Numbered from the stretch's first letter, positions 9,040 through 21,772 are shown. The stretch: DNA of 64,000 nucleotides from Alkalihalobacterium sp048323755 (GCF_048323755.1 NZ_JBLWFS010000001.1:456393-520392); one strand, 5' to 3'. Translations and numbers: made by a program. The notes: generated from the sequence alone by a model not told the origin.

Positions 9040-9070
9040 AAAAAGCGGGGGTAATAGCCCCCGCTTTTTT
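9040..9070 (+). terminator. Terminator after yusG
   Basis: A stem of about 11 bp, AAAAAGCGGGG... paired with ...CCCCGCTTTTT, closing a short loop and ending in T6. Confidence 0.92.
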
Positions 9071-9174
9071 GCATTATAAACAAGCAGGATCTAATTTTTT
9101 TCTATTGCCTTATAGGTCTATTCATCATAAAATGAATTAAACTAATAATGTTTATCGGATTTAGGGGGATTAAT

Positions 9175-9588
9175 ATGAAAGAAATTCCAAAGTCATATGT
9201 TAGAACCAATCAGTATGTGATGGTTGTCCTAACCTTATTTTCAATTTTACTTCAAAATGTATCATTACTAGCACTTACTTTATTAATCGTGTTATTACCG
9301 CTTTTATTTGGGCCTAAGGCAAATATTACATTTAATGTGGCCAAGGTGCTGATAAAAGACGTTTCTAATGAAGAAACGGAAGCAGCAGAGCTGCAACGAT
9401 TTAATCAAATTATTGCAGCAAGCTTATTAAGTATTGCGTTGATTGTGTTACTGACAACCGGACATTGGTTCGGATGGGTTCTGGTTGGAATGGTTACTGT
9501 AGCAGCTTCAGTCGCTTTGCTCGGGTTTTGCGTCGGATGTTTTATGTATTTCCAGTTTAAGAAATTAAAGTATGAGATGAAAAAATGA
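9175..9588 (+). CDS. DUF4395 family membrane protein
   Basis: A 137-residue integral membrane protein with about four hydrophobic segments (residues about 15-30, 33-48, 78-95, 98-122). It ends in the family-like motif GFCVGCFMYFQF with two cysteines. Members of DUF4395 have no assigned function but are often near thiosulfate or redox genes; that context is absent here. The ATG at 9175 follows AGGGGGAT, so the upstream ATG at 9148 is not used. It is transcribed alone and its stop lies inside the base of the terminator. Confidence 0.8.
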   Translation: MKEIPKSYVRTNQYVMVVLTLFSILLQNVSLLALTLLIVLLPLLFGPKANITFNVAKVLIKDVSNEETEAAELQRFNQIIAASLLSIALIVLLTTGHWFGWVLVGMVTVAASVALLGFCVGCFMYFQFKKLKYEMKK

Positions 9589-9619
9589 GGTGGCTGCTGT
9601 CGCCTCATTTTTTTTTTTG
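9581..9619 (+). terminator. Terminator overlapping the DUF4395 stop codon
   Basis: AATGAGGTG pairs with CGCCTCATT (one G-T pair) and is followed by a run of ten or more T. The gene stop codon is part of the stem. Confidence 0.85.
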
Positions 9620-9665
9620 TTTAAAGAAGAAGTTTATTCTTGTTTGAAACTGTTGGAATAAAAGT

Positions 9666-9855
9666 AGCGGATGCCAGGGTCTTATACCTATAAAATTCAT
9701 AATTATTTTTGAACGTAAAGGACTCAATAGCCGTTCTGTTCTGTACCAGGAATCAAGTGGTTTATTAGTGATTTATGTGTTTAACTCCTTGAAGTGCTAC
9801 CGCTTAAAATTGGCTGTTTTCTTTAAAATTTCGGTTTCACCGCCTGATTGGATAA
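9666..9855. repeat. Decayed four-arm repeat element, copy B
   Basis: Two recognisable direct arms (AGCGGATGCCAGGGTCTTAT at 9666; AAAGGACTCAATAGCCGTT at 9717) are exactly 51 bp apart, as in intact copies. The inverted half is eroded, with only CTACCGCT near 9796 and TTTCACCGCC near 9845 recalling arms. The rest of the gap to 10065 shows nothing further that I can support. Confidence 0.45.
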
Positions 9856-10065
9856 GTCGAACTCATCGTCTTTCGTTTCCTAAGCATTTTCAAAAGGGCT
9901 TTCTTTTATAAGAACGATTTCAAGGAATGTTTCCCTCGAAATGTCTCCTCTATGGACATAACCGTAATTTTACAAAAAAATAATGAGGCAAAACTCTAGG
10001 CAAACTCGAAATAATTGACTATTATATTTAGGGTAGCGAAATTAATTTCGGGGAAGGTTTGTAGC

Positions 10066-11307
10066 ATGTCAAAATTTATTGGCGATTGGGGTAATCAGCT
10101 CAAGAGCTATAACAAAAATGTTCGGTTATTTTTACTCGCATCCTTTTTAGTGAATGTCGGAATGGGCATTTTCATGATCATTTACAACTATTATATACGT
10201 GAACTCGGATATGACGACCAGGTAAACGGGAAAGTAATTGCAATGACAGCGATGGCGTCAGCAATCTTTTTATTACCAGCTGGAATTATGAGTGATAAAG
10301 TAGGTCGAAAAAAAGTTATATTAGTTGGGGCAATATTTGCTTCTGTTACGATGTTATCACGATCTGTAATAGAAGCGGAATCGCTGCTTCTTGTTAGTGC
10401 GTTTGCCACAGGGATTTTTATGTCGTTTATTCAAGTGTCTTCTATACCGCTTTTAGCGGAAAACTCTACAGAAAAGCAAAGGGTTCATTTATTTAGTTTT
10501 AATTTTGCCCTAATCATGGTTGCAAATGTTATAGGGAATGCATTAGGTGGTACGTTAAGTGATGTCTTACAGGCATTATTTTCGCTTAGTGCGTTGTGGA
10601 GTGTACGAATTACATTGCTCGTCGGGTCCATATTTTTCTTTACATCTCTCATTCCAATTATGAAGATTAACGAAGAAAGAAAACTTAAGACCGAAAAAAC
10701 AGCAGCAAGTTCATTTAAAAATATCTTTAAAACACAAAAGTCCGGGCTTAAAATGATCGCTCTTTTTGCCATTGCGCAGTTAATTATTGGCTTTGGTTCC
10801 GGTCTTGTTATTCCGTATTTGAACATATATTTTACAGACCGCTTTGAAATTAGCAAATCACTTGTCGGTATTATCTTATCTTTAGGTCAAGCGATGACAG
10901 CCGTTGCGTTTATGATCGGTCCTGCTGTTGTAAAACGTTTTGGTGAAGTTCGTGCGGTAGTTATTTTACAATTAGCATCGTTACCTTTCCTTTTACTTAC
11001 AGCTTATACAGAAAATTTATGGTTGGCCGTTATTGGTTTCCTTTTCCGTCAAGCCTTAATGAATGCCGGGAACCCTATTCAGATGTCACTAATGATGAGA
11101 AGTGTAGATGACTCGATTAAGGGGTTAGCGAACTCAGTTGGGCAAATGGTATTCCAGCTCGGTTGGGCAGTCATGGGGCCTGTTTCGATGACACTTGTTA
11201 TGATGTACGGGGCGTATCACGGATATGCTATCGTTTTTACCATTACAGGTTGTTTATATTTGATTGGTTCGGTTTACTTTTATTTAGTATTTAGAAAAGT
11301 TAAATAA
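10066..11307 (+). CDS. MFS transporter
   Basis: A 413-residue major facilitator superfamily permease with about 12 membrane segments in two halves joined by a basic cytoplasmic loop near residues 200-225. The MFS signature between segments 2 and 3 reads GIMSDKVGRKKVIL, and a second-half copy is weaker (GPAVVKRFGEVRAVV). The substrate cannot be told; a drug or metabolite exporter is plausible. The ATG at 10066 follows GGGGAAGG; the upstream in-frame ATG lacks a ribosome binding site. It is monocistronic, ending just before the promoter of the SAM-riboswitch operon. Confidence 0.85.
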   Translation: MSKFIGDWGNQLKSYNKNVRLFLLASFLVNVGMGIFMIIYNYYIRELGYDDQVNGKVIAMTAMASAIFLLPAGIMSDKVGRKKVILVGAIFASVTMLSRSVIEAESLLLVSAFATGIFMSFIQVSSIPLLAENSTEKQRVHLFSFNFALIMVANVIGNALGGTLSDVLQALFSLSALWSVRITLLVGSIFFFTSLIPIMKINEERKLKTEKTAASSFKNIFKTQKSGLKMIALFAIAQLIIGFGSGLVIPYLNIYFTDRFEISKSLVGIILSLGQAMTAVAFMIGPAVVKRFGEVRAVVILQLASLPFLLLTAYTENLWLAVIGFLFRQALMNAGNPIQMSLMMRSVDDSIKGLANSVGQMVFQLGWAVMGPVSMTLVMMYGAYHGYAIVFTITGCLYLIGSVYFYLVFRKVK

Positions 11308-11325
11308 TCATTTATTTAAAATCTA

Positions 11326-11355
11326 TTGACAACAAAATTCGACACATGTTATTAT
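11326..11355 (+). promoter_or_regulatory. Sigma-A-type promoter of the SAM-riboswitch operon
   Basis: TTGACA at 11326-11331 and TATTAT at 11350-11355 with 18-bp spacing. The promoter lies about 35 nt before the riboswitch aptamer. Confidence 0.65.
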
Positions 11356-11390
11356 TCTTTCATTGATTAAAGTAATTTAATAGCTGCAAG

Positions 11391-11507
11391 CTCTTATCTA
11401 GAGTGGTGGAGGGACTGGCCCGAAGAAACCCGGCAACCTTTGAAAACATGAATTGTGTTAAGAAAGGTGCTAAATCCTGCAAGGTGAAATGCCTTGAAAG
11501 ATGAGAG
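11391..11507 (+). ncRNA. SAM riboswitch (S-box) aptamer
   Basis: S-box hallmarks in order: CTCTTATC (P1 5' side), AGAGTGGTGGAGGGACTGGC, CCGAAGAAACCCGGCAACC, GGTGCTAAATCCTGC, and GATGAGAG closing P1. Binding of S-adenosylmethionine favours the downstream terminator, so metNPQ is transcribed when SAM is low. Confidence 0.97.
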
Positions 11508-11529
11508 AAAGGACACTAACATTGTGACT

Positions 11530-11567
11530 AAACCTTTCTGTTCATCTATGACGGGAAGGTTTTTTTT
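11530..11567 (+). terminator. Expression-platform terminator of the SAM riboswitch
   Basis: AAACCTTTC pairs with GGGAAGGTTT and is followed by T8, about 25 nt after the aptamer and 140 nt before metN. Confidence 0.85.
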
Positions 11568-11708
11568 ATTAGTCCCAGCAATTAAACTTTAACAATGACG
11601 TAAGAAGACGTAGTGTTGAAGGTTGTTGTCGGCATTAATACGAGTAAACAAATAGGAAAAATAGAGATAAATAACATAGGAGAGAGAAATAATTATTAGG
11701 AGGGCACC

Positions 11709-12731
11709 ATGATTCATTTAAGTGGCATACGGAAACTGTTTAAAACGAAAGACGGCGTTGTTACAGCGGTCGACCGTGTAGATTTAGAAATTAAAGAAGG
11801 CGAAATATTTGGAATTATCGGTTATAGTGGTGCTGGAAAAAGTACGTTAATTCGTATGTTGAACAGTCTCGAACGCCCAACAGAAGGAACCGTTACCGTT
11901 GCAGGTAAAGAGCTTTCGTCGTTAAAAGGAAAGTCTCTACGTAAAGCAAGACAAGAAATTAGTATGATTTTTCAACACTTTAACTTATTGTGGTCGAGGA
12001 CTGTTAGAGAAAATATTGGATTTCCTCTAGAGATTGCAGGTGTGCCAAAAGAAGAACGTCAAAAACGAGTCGATGAATTAATTAAACTTGTCGGTCTTGA
12101 AGGAAGAGGGGGATCGTATCCTTCTCAGCTCAGTGGTGGACAGAAGCAACGGGTTGGAATTGCTAGAGCGCTTGCGAACAATCCGAAAGTTCTCCTTTGT
12201 GATGAAGCAACTTCGGCATTAGACCCGAAAACAACCGATTCGATCCTAGAATTACTCGTAGATATCAATAAAAAACTTGGCTTAACGATCGTACTCATTA
12301 CACACGAGATGCATGTCATTCGAAAGATTTGTCATCGTGTCGCTGTAATGGAAGCAGGTAAAGTCGTTGAGATGGGGCCTGTTCTGAATGTATTTAAAAA
12401 CCCGCAAGCTGGAATTACAAAACAATTTGTAAAACAGGTAACAGATCCAGAGGAAACGAAGGACACGATCTCTCATATTATTGAAGATGAATCAGGAAAA
12501 GTCGTTCAATTAAGTTTTATAGGGGAAGAGACGGAAAAGCCCCTCATTACGAAAATCATTCGGAAGTTTGATATAGAAGTAAATATTCTACAAGGTAAAA
12601 TTTCGCAGACGCAAGAAGGGGCATACGGAACACTGTTTATCCAGATTGATGGAGATGTCGTAGAAATTGATCGTGCGATTGCTTTCATTCGTGAAGAAGG
12701 AGTACAAGTGGAGGTGATCGATCATGTTTAA
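11709..12731 (+). CDS. metN: Methionine ABC transporter ATP-binding protein
   Basis: A 340-residue ATPase of the D/L-methionine importer. Walker A is GYSGAGKST (about residue 37), the signature is LSGGQKQRVGIARAL, Walker B is LLCDEATSALD, and the switch histidine is in LITHEM. The C-terminal roughly 90 residues form the ACT-like NIL domain that binds methionine and mediates trans-inhibition in this family. The start follows AGGAGGGCACC. It overlaps metP by 8 nt and lies behind an S-box, which fixes the substrate as methionine. Confidence 0.96.
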   Translation: MIHLSGIRKLFKTKDGVVTAVDRVDLEIKEGEIFGIIGYSGAGKSTLIRMLNSLERPTEGTVTVAGKELSSLKGKSLRKARQEISMIFQHFNLLWSRTVRENIGFPLEIAGVPKEERQKRVDELIKLVGLEGRGGSYPSQLSGGQKQRVGIARALANNPKVLLCDEATSALDPKTTDSILELLVDINKKLGLTIVLITHEMHVIRKICHRVAVMEAGKVVEMGPVLNVFKNPQAGITKQFVKQVTDPEETKDTISHIIEDESGKVVQLSFIGEETEKPLITKIIRKFDIEVNILQGKISQTQEGAYGTLFIQIDGDVVEIDRAIAFIREEGVQVEVIDHV

Positions 12732-13392
12732 TGAATGGTTTGCAAAAATGAAATGGGACAAGTTGTGGGAAGCAACGGTCGAAACCATTTATATGACATC
12801 AATTTCCGTTGTAGCCACATTCGCCATTGGGCTTGTTTTAGGACTTATCTTATATTTAACAAGTAAAGGAAACCTGTGGGAAAACCGTCCCGCTAATTTA
12901 ATCGTAAGTACGATTGTCAATGTATTCAGGTCTATTCCTTTTATTATACTAATTGTACTGCTCATTCCATTTACGAGAATGCTAATGGGGACGATGTTAG
13001 GAGCGAATGCAGCGTTACCTGCTTTAATTATCGGTGCGGCTCCTTTCTACGCTCGTATGGTGGAAATCGCCTTAAGAGAAATTGATAAAGGTGTTATCGA
13101 AGCTTCACAATCGATGGGAGCAACAAACTGGCAAATTATTTATAAGGTGTTAATTCCAGAGTCTTTACCTGCATTAATTTCAGGGATCACGGTTACAGCG
13201 ATTGCTTTAGTAAGTTACACAGCAATGGCGGGGGTTATCGGTGCTGGAGGTCTGGGTCACTTTGCCTATTTAGAAGGTTTCCAAAGAAACAATACAACTG
13301 TAACGATGGTGGCAACAATCTCAATCTTATTGATCGTATTCATTATTCAATGGATTGGAGATTATTTCACATATAAAACTGACAAACGTTAA
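12724..13392 (+). CDS. metP: Methionine ABC transporter permease
   Basis: A 222-residue inner-membrane permease with about five membrane segments. The ABC permease (EAA-type) loop reads EASQSMGATNWQIIYKVLIPE near residues 120-140. The ATG follows GAGGTG located within the end of metN, so translation is probably coupled. It partners MetN and MetQ. Confidence 0.95.
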   Translation: MFNEWFAKMKWDKLWEATVETIYMTSISVVATFAIGLVLGLILYLTSKGNLWENRPANLIVSTIVNVFRSIPFIILIVLLIPFTRMLMGTMLGANAALPALIIGAAPFYARMVEIALREIDKGVIEASQSMGATNWQIIYKVLIPESLPALISGITVTAIALVSYTAMAGVIGAGGLGHFAYLEGFQRNNTTVTMVATISILLIVFIIQWIGDYFTYKTDKR

Positions 13393-13409
13393 TAAGGGGG
13401 AAAAAAGAA

Positions 13410-14264
13410 ATGAAAAAGTTCTTAAGTTTAATTGGCGCTGCAGCAATTTCATTATCATTAGTAGCATGTGGTGGTGGTGCTGAAGAGCCACAAACAGAAG
13501 AAACACCAGGAGAAGAAGCAGCTCAAGAAGAGAATGTTAAATTAGTCGTAGGGGCATCAGCTGTTCCACATACAGAAGTGCTTGAATTTGCTGCTCCACT
13601 CTTAGCTGAAAGAGGAATTGATCTAGAAATTAAAACATTCACGGATTATATTTTACCAAACCAAGCATTAAATGAAGGCGAGCTAGATGCAAACTACTTC
13701 CAAACACCAGGCTATTTAGCAATGCAAATTGAAGAGTTTGGTTATGAGTTCGAAAGCATTGGGCCAATTCACGCTGAACCTATTGGGGTTTATTCAAAAG
13801 AATACAGTAGTTTAGACGAGCTGCCTGATGGTGCAAAAATTATCATGAGTGATTCTTTCAGTGACCACGGTCGTATTTTACCTATCTTTGAGCGTGCAGG
13901 TGTCATTGAGTTAGACGTTGAAGAAGGACAATTAGCGCAACGTGAAAATATCGTGTCAAACCCGAAAAACTTAGACTTCACAACACTTGTTGAAGCAAGA
14001 TTACTTGCTCCATCATTTGAAAGTGGTGAAGGTGACGCTGTTGTTATTAACACAAACTATGCTCTTGAAGGTGGAGTAGATATCGAAAGTTACGGTATTG
14101 CCTTTGAAGGACAAGATGTTCTTCAACCAAACTTAATCGTTGTTCGATCTGAAGATGTAGATCGTCCAGAGCTCCACACTTTATTTGAAGTATTACGTTC
14201 TGAAGAAGTTGTAAACTTCATTCTTGAAACGTATGACGGTGCAGTTATTCCATGGAGTGAGTAA
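13410..14264 (+). CDS. metQ: Methionine-binding lipoprotein
   Basis: A 284-residue substrate-binding lipoprotein. The signal peptide ends at a lipobox LVAC (cysteine near residue 20), followed by an acidic Glu/Pro linker. The NlpA-type domain begins at VKLVVGASAVPHTEVLEF and carries YFQTPGYLAMQIEEFGYEF, typical of MetQ. It captures methionine outside the membrane for MetNP. It is the last gene of the operon; a terminator follows. Confidence 0.95.
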   Translation: MKKFLSLIGAAAISLSLVACGGGAEEPQTEETPGEEAAQEENVKLVVGASAVPHTEVLEFAAPLLAERGIDLEIKTFTDYILPNQALNEGELDANYFQTPGYLAMQIEEFGYEFESIGPIHAEPIGVYSKEYSSLDELPDGAKIIMSDSFSDHGRILPIFERAGVIELDVEEGQLAQRENIVSNPKNLDFTTLVEARLLAPSFESGEGDAVVINTNYALEGGVDIESYGIAFEGQDVLQPNLIVVRSEDVDRPELHTLFEVLRSEEVVNFILETYDGAVIPWSE

Positions 14265-14285
14265 GATAAATTTTAAGATCAACCC

Positions 14286-14323
14286 AGTGGCGTTGGAAGT
14301 AATATTCCAATGCCACTTTTTTA
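14286..14323 (+). terminator. Terminator after metQ
   Basis: A 13-bp stem (AGTGGCGTTGGAA with TTCCAATGCCACT, one G-T pair), a 6-nt loop, then a T-rich tail. Confidence 0.92.
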
Positions 14324-14505
14324 ATTTTTTAAAAAGAAAATTTATCAAGGGCCTGAGAATAACAACAGTAATAATGAATAACTCTTGAAGCAGATGATGA
14401 ATTTCGAAATCGCGAAAATGGCATGCGAGTTTTATACATGAAATGGAAATACAAAGGAATAATAGGAATGTTAAAGGTGTTCAGATAAAAAGGAGGTACA
14501 TAGAC

Positions 14506-14901
14506 ATGGAACAAAACCAAAATCAAGATAATCAGCAAGACAGTGTCATTCAAATGGCCTTACAAGAGTATAAAGAAGGTTTAGGACAATTCTTGCAAAA
14601 AATGCCTGATGTCGCTGGGAAGTTTAATGAGTTTACAGAAGCGTGCTTTAAAGAAGGAAAATTATCCAAAAAAGAAAAGCAGCTGATTGCATTAGGAATT
14701 AGTGTCGTTTCACAAGATGAATATTGCATTATTTATCATACAAAAGGTTGCTTAGATGAAGGATGCAGTGAAGAAGAAATTCTCGAAGCCTTAGGTGTTA
14801 CTGCAGCATTTGGTGGGGGAGCAGCGATGAGTCAGGCTGTAACTTTAGTTCAAGAAGCTATTTCAGAGTTAGGTTCTTCAGATAAACAAAAGAACCATTA
14901 A
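14506..14901 (+). CDS. yurZ: YurZ-like carboxymuconolactone decarboxylase/AhpD-fold protein
   Basis: A 131-residue protein with a Gln/Asn-rich N-terminus and a carboxymuconolactone decarboxylase-type helical domain ([23 protein letters not shown], then [20 protein letters not shown]). The AhpD CxxC pair is not present in usual form. The cysteines in [16 protein letters not shown] are spaced differently, so peroxidase activity is doubtful. YurZ lies next to the suf operon in B. subtilis, as here. The ATG at 14506 follows AAGGAGG; the ATG at 14443 has no ribosome binding site. Confidence 0.82.
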   Translation: MEQNQNQDNQQDSVIQMALQEYKEGLGQFLQKMPDVAGKFNEFTEACFKEGKLSKKEKQLIALGISVVSQDEYCIIYHTKGCLDEGCSEEEILEALGVTAAFGGGAAMSQAVTLVQEAISELGSSDKQKNH

Positions 14902-14908
14902 AGGAGTG

Positions 14909-15036
14909 AAGCGCTACGATTTCGCTCACCTCCTTGCGATAAGTCAACTTTGGCTCATTAACATTCACCGTGTTTCTTTTATCTTATACGGTGCGCTCCA
15001 GTCCATACGTCGCTAAACGGGCGCTTGCGATTTTCT
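14909..15036. repeat. CGCTTTTC-ended repeat family, partial copy
   Basis: Shares TCGCTCACCTCCTTGCGATAA, CCGTGTTTC, CATACGTCGCTAAACGGGCGC and CTTGCG..TTTTC blocks with the copies at 29131-29304 and 54008-54194. The remaining bases to 15282 hold no recognisable feature. Confidence 0.7.
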
Positions 15037-15282
15037 TTTTCTATTTTCAATCTGCGAGTAATAAAGAGTATATGTGCTAAATTGTATAGCATTGATATGT
15101 GAGAAAAGGTGAGTATGCATAACGACACATTGTCAGAAAATTTCACATTATATCGCAGTTGGGTAGAAATCGTTTGAATGATATGATTCTTTATAGAGTA
15201 AGCGTAACTGAAGCACTCAACTTAAATTGATTGCAAACTGTCAGTTACCTTATAAAAAAGAAAGGATTGATTTATTATCCAC

Positions 15283-15453
15283 ATGATTCAAACGAATTAC
15301 ACAGGCGACATGGAAAAGGCGATGCAACAGAACCACGGAATTGGTTACGAGGAGTACAATCGCAGCCTGGAGAAGCGCTTAGAAATTGAAAAAGCGCGCG
15401 AAAGAGACTATAAACGTTCCATTAAACTAGCTATTGAATTGAAACAACGTTAA
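15283..15453 (+). CDS. Small hypothetical protein, 56 residues
   Basis: Not a family I recognise. The ORF encodes a charged, mostly helical peptide that begins MIQTNYTGDMEKAMQQNHGI and ends in a strongly basic and acidic helix (EKRLEIEKARERDYKRSIKL). Support for coding: bacterial-like codon use, a stop codon directly upstream in frame, and a good terminator 19 nt after its stop. Against it: AAAGGA lies about 16 nt before the ATG, further than usual. An ATT codon at 15274 would fit that ribosome binding site better. Confidence 0.6.
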   Translation: MIQTNYTGDMEKAMQQNHGIGYEEYNRSLEKRLEIEKARERDYKRSIKLAIELKQR

Positions 15454-15471
15454 AATAAGATAAGCAGAAAT

Positions 15472-15508
15472 AGAGGCTGACTCTTTTGTAATGAGTCAGT
15501 CTCTTTAT
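15472..15508 (+). terminator. Terminator after the 56-residue ORF
   Basis: A 12-bp stem AGAGGCTGACTC with GAGTCAGTCTCT (one G-T pair), a 9-nt loop, then TTTAT. Confidence 0.85.
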
Positions 15509-15557
15509 ATCGTAGTTTTCTGCATGAGATAAATAATCGTTTTAAGTTTGCAACAGA

Positions 15558-15739
15558 AACGGACTCACAGGCCGTTATTTCATTAAAAAGAATGCTTTTG
15601 GGGACCGTAACGGACTCAAGAGCCCTTATTTAGGACTTTTTGCTGTGTATTTTAATGATATTAAGCAAATAGGCGCCTCTCAGTCCGCTCAACTCTTAAT
15701 CAGGTGGGTTTGGTTAAAATAAGGTCCTCTCACTCCTCT
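15558..15739. repeat. Four-arm intergenic repeat element, copy C
   Basis: Direct arms at 15558-15580 and 15608-15632, inverted arms at 15667-15689 and 15717-15739. Start spacings are 50, 59 and 50 bp. It lies between the small ORF and the suf operon. Confidence 0.92.
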
Positions 15740-15799
15740 AAAATAGGAGATACAAAGTTAGTCTGTGTCTCGAACAATAGGAGTTTAACCGTTTTCATA

Positions 15800-15960
15800 C
15801 TGTGGCGGCACCAAGTCCATATACAACTAAACCTTTGCATGTTTCACTGTATAGCTGCATGTGCCATCGGTTCAGCAAACGTGTCCGAAAAGCAGGAACA
15901 ATTTGCTGTTTCACCAGCGCTTGTCGTCGATAGCTAGACATTTCCACGTTTCACTGTATG
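15800..15960. repeat. Strongly degenerate stretch, possibly of the CGCTTTTC repeat family
   Basis: Contains CCAAGTCCATATACAACTAAA and a repeated block (CATGTTTCACTGTAT / CACGTTTCACTGTAT near 15837 and 15941), suggesting an eroded element. A 77-codon reading frame crossing it has no family resemblance and no ribosome binding site, so it is not called as a gene. Confidence 0.3.
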
Positions 15961-16180
15961 ACATTGCAGCTGAGTTGAGAAACTAGTATTAGGTTGGACA
16001 AGGTCACAAAATACTTTCTATACATAAATATATAAAAAGTGTATAAATGTTATTAAAAAAGTTGAACTTACTTTGGATTTGATATAAGATTGTAATGAGA
16101 ATAAATTGAGAATAAACAAAAGCACTTCTTTCGTCAAGAGAGGAGTGTAATCTTAGATAAAATATTGGAGGTAGTAAAGA

Positions 16181-16960
16181 ATGACAGCACCATACTTAAA
16201 GATTGAAAATCTTCATGTAGCAATAGAAGGTAAGGAAATCTTAAAGGATTTCAACCTAGAAATTAAAGGTGGAGAAATACACGCGATCATGGGACCAAAC
16301 GGTACAGGTAAATCTACATTAGCATCTGCACTTATGGGTCACCCTAAATATGAAATTACAAGTGGTAAAGTCACTTTTAACGGTGAAGACCTTTTAGAAA
16401 TGGAAGTAGATGAGCGCGCTCTAGCTGGTCTATTTTTAGCAATGCAATATCCAAGTGAAATTAGTGGGATCACGAATGCGGACTTCCTTCGCTCAGCGAT
16501 CAACTCTCGTCGTGAAGAGGGAGACGAAATTTCATTAATGAAATTTATCCGCAAATTAGATGAGAAAATGGATTTACTTGAAATGAATCAAGAGTTCGCA
16601 CAACGTTATTTAAATGAAGGTTTCTCTGGTGGAGAAAAGAAACGTAATGAAATCCTTCAATTAATGATGCTTGAGCCAAAGATTGCCGTTTTAGATGAAA
16701 TTGACTCAGGTCTTGATATCGATGCACTTAAAGTAGTATCTACAGGTGTAAATGCAATGCGTGGAGAAGAGTTTGGCTGTCTTATCATCACTCACTACCA
16801 ACGCTTACTGAACTACATCACTCCTGATAAAGTTCACGTTATGATGCAAGGCCGTATCGTAAAATCTGGTGGAGCTGAACTTGCTGAACGTTTAGAAGCA
16901 GAAGGTTACGACTGGATTAAAGAAGAACTTGGCATTGAAGATGAAAAAGTAGAAGCATAA
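16181..16960 (+). CDS. sufC: Fe-S cluster assembly ATPase SufC
   Basis: A 259-residue ABC-type ATPase of the SufBCD scaffold complex that supports Fe-S cluster assembly in the cytoplasm. Walker A is GPNGTGKST, the signature is [12 protein letters not shown], Walker B is [11 protein letters not shown]. It is first in sufCDSUB. A likely promoter is TTGAAC at 16062 with TATAAG at 16083 (15-bp spacing, weak). The leader holds a 10-bp hairpin at 16123-16147. The ribosome binding site TTGGAGG precedes the ATG. Confidence 0.97.
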   Translation: MTAPYLKIENLHVAIEGKEILKDFNLEIKGGEIHAIMGPNGTGKSTLASALMGHPKYEITSGKVTFNGEDLLEMEVDERALAGLFLAMQYPSEISGITNADFLRSAINSRREEGDEISLMKFIRKLDEKMDLLEMNQEFAQRYLNEGFSGGEKKRNEILQLMMLEPKIAVLDEIDSGLDIDALKVVSTGVNAMRGEEFGCLIITHYQRLLNYITPDKVHVMMQGRIVKSGGAELAERLEAEGYDWIKEELGIEDEKVEA

Positions 16961-16979
16961 GGTAGTGAGGAGGGATAAT

Positions 16980-19928
<2,949 letters not shown>

Positions 19929-19940
19929 GGAGGTTTTCTC

Positions 19941-21338
19941 ATGGCTAAGAAAATGCCGGAAATCGGTGAATATAAATATGGCTTTAGAGACAAAGACGTT
20001 TCGATTTTCCGTTCGAAAAAGGGATTAACTCGTGAAATCGTCGAGGAAATTTCTCGAATGAAAAGTGAACCACAGTGGATGTTAGATTTTCGTTTAAAGT
20101 CACTGGAGCAATTTTATAAAATGCCAATGCCGCAATGGGGTGGCGATCTTTCTGGATTAAACTTTGATGATATTACGTATTACGTTAAGCCATCAGAGCG
20201 TTCTGAGAAATCTTGGGATGAAGTACCAGAAGAAATTAAAAATACGTTTGATAAGCTAGGAATTCCTGAAGCAGAACAAAAGTATCTAGCTGGGGTTTCT
20301 GCTCAATACGAATCTGAGGTTGTTTATCACAACATGCAAGAAGGTCTTGAAGAGCAAGGAATTATCTTTAAAGATACGGACTCTGCTTTAAGAGAGAACG
20401 AGGACATCTTTAAAGAGTACTTCGGTACAGTTATTCCTCCTACTGATAATAAATTCGCTGCACTTAACTCTGCAGTGTGGTCTGGTGGATCATTCATCTA
20501 CGTACCAAAAGGCGTAAAAGTTGAAACTCCACTGCAAGCGTACTTCCGTATTAACTCTGAAAACATGGGTCAATTCGAGCGTACGTTAATCATCGCAGAC
20601 GAAGACAGCCACGTACACTACGTAGAAGGCTGTACTGCGCCAGTTTACTCAACAAACTCACTTCATAGTGCGGTTGTTGAAATCATCGTTAATAAAGGCG
20701 GTTACTGCCGTTATACGACGATCCAAAACTGGGCACCAAACATCTTCAACCTTGTTACAAAACGTGCAGTTGCTGATGCAGGCGCTACAATGGAATGGGT
20801 TGACGGTAACATCGGTTCGAAGCTAACGATGAAATATCCTGCAGTTGTTATGAAAGGTGAAGGAGCAAAAGGTACGATCCTTTCAATTGCAATCGCTGGT
20901 AAAGGTCAGCACCAAGATGCTGGGGCAAAAATTCATCACTTAGCACCAAATTGTTCATCGACGATCGTTTCTAAATCGATCTCAAAACAAGGTGGTAAAG
21001 TAACGTACCGTGGGATTGCTCACTTCGGACGTAAATCAGAAGGTTCAAAAGCGAAGATTGAGTGTGATACGTTAATCATGGATAACCAATCAACTTCTGA
21101 TACAATTCCTTACAATGAAATCCTAAACAACAACATCACATTAGAGCACGAAGCAACGGTATCAAAAGTATCTGAAGATCAGTTGTTCTATCTAATGAGT
21201 CGCGGTATTTCTGAAGAAGAAGCGACTGAGATGATTGTTATGGGCTTCATCGAACCATTTACAAAAGAATTACCGATGGAATATGCAGTAGAGATGAACC
21301 GTCTCATCAAGTTCGAGATGGAAGGTTCAATCGGTTAA
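19941..21338 (+). CDS. sufB: Fe-S cluster assembly scaffold SufB
   Basis: A 465-residue scaffold subunit on which clusters form. It has the family N-terminal [15 protein letters not shown], the beta-helix core ([20 protein letters not shown]) and the C-terminal [20 protein letters not shown]. It follows sufU by 12 nt with ribosome binding site AAGGAGG and is the last gene before the terminator. Confidence 0.97.
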   Translation: MAKKMPEIGEYKYGFRDKDVSIFRSKKGLTREIVEEISRMKSEPQWMLDFRLKSLEQFYKMPMPQWGGDLSGLNFDDITYYVKPSERSEKSWDEVPEEIKNTFDKLGIPEAEQKYLAGVSAQYESEVVYHNMQEGLEEQGIIFKDTDSALRENEDIFKEYFGTVIPPTDNKFAALNSAVWSGGSFIYVPKGVKVETPLQAYFRINSENMGQFERTLIIADEDSHVHYVEGCTAPVYSTNSLHSAVVEIIVNKGGYCRYTTIQNWAPNIFNLVTKRAVADAGATMEWVDGNIGSKLTMKYPAVVMKGEGAKGTILSIAIAGKGQHQDAGAKIHHLAPNCSSTIVSKSISKQGGKVTYRGIAHFGRKSEGSKAKIECDTLIMDNQSTSDTIPYNEILNNNITLEHEATVSKVSEDQLFYLMSRGISEEEATEMIVMGFIEPFTKELPMEYAVEMNRLIKFEMEGSIG

Positions 21339-21346
21339 TAAATGTA

Positions 21347-21388
21347 AGGCCGCTTCTTCCCTTGTGGAGGAGCGGCTTTTTAATTTTT
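21347..21388 (+). terminator. Terminator of the suf operon
   Basis: GGCCGCTTCTTCC pairs with GGAGGAGCGGC (one bulge), followed by TTTTTAATTTTTTT. Confidence 0.85.
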
Positions 21389-21480
21389 TTGAGTGGCGTC
21401 GACTGTTGTTTCGGAAAATTGATGCTGGTGGTTGAGTGAACACAGCACGGTTAACTAGTGATTATTATAACCAAGTAATT

Positions 21481-21664
21481 AAGGGAACTGAGAGGCCCTT
21501 ATTAAGCCAAAAGACACTAACTTTTAATGAAAAGGGAACTCAGAAGCCCTTATATTACCGTTTCAACCAAGAATTTTTGTAATTGATAGTCAATAAGGAC
21601 CATTGAGTGCCATAATGTGAATATATAGGGTGAAAAACAAGAAATAAGGGCCTCAGAGTGCCAT
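21481..21664. repeat. Four-arm intergenic repeat element, copy D
   Basis: Direct arms at 21481-21504 and 21532-21554, inverted arms at 21591-21613 and 21642-21664. Start spacings are 51, 59 and 51 bp. In this copy the first arm bases read GGGAACT rather than CGGACT in both direct arms. Confidence 0.92.
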
Positions 21665-21772
21665 AAAATAACTGTGAAAGAAATTGTTTGAAGAGAGTTC
21701 TAGTTACATTTATACTAAACATAGTCAGTCTACATAGAGGTCACTTCTAAACTTAAATTGGGAGTGGTAACA

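Noticed and set aside
15704..15937. A 77-codon frame upstream of sufC
   Set aside because: No ribosome binding site or family resemblance, and it overlaps the last arm of a four-arm element and degenerate repeat sequence.
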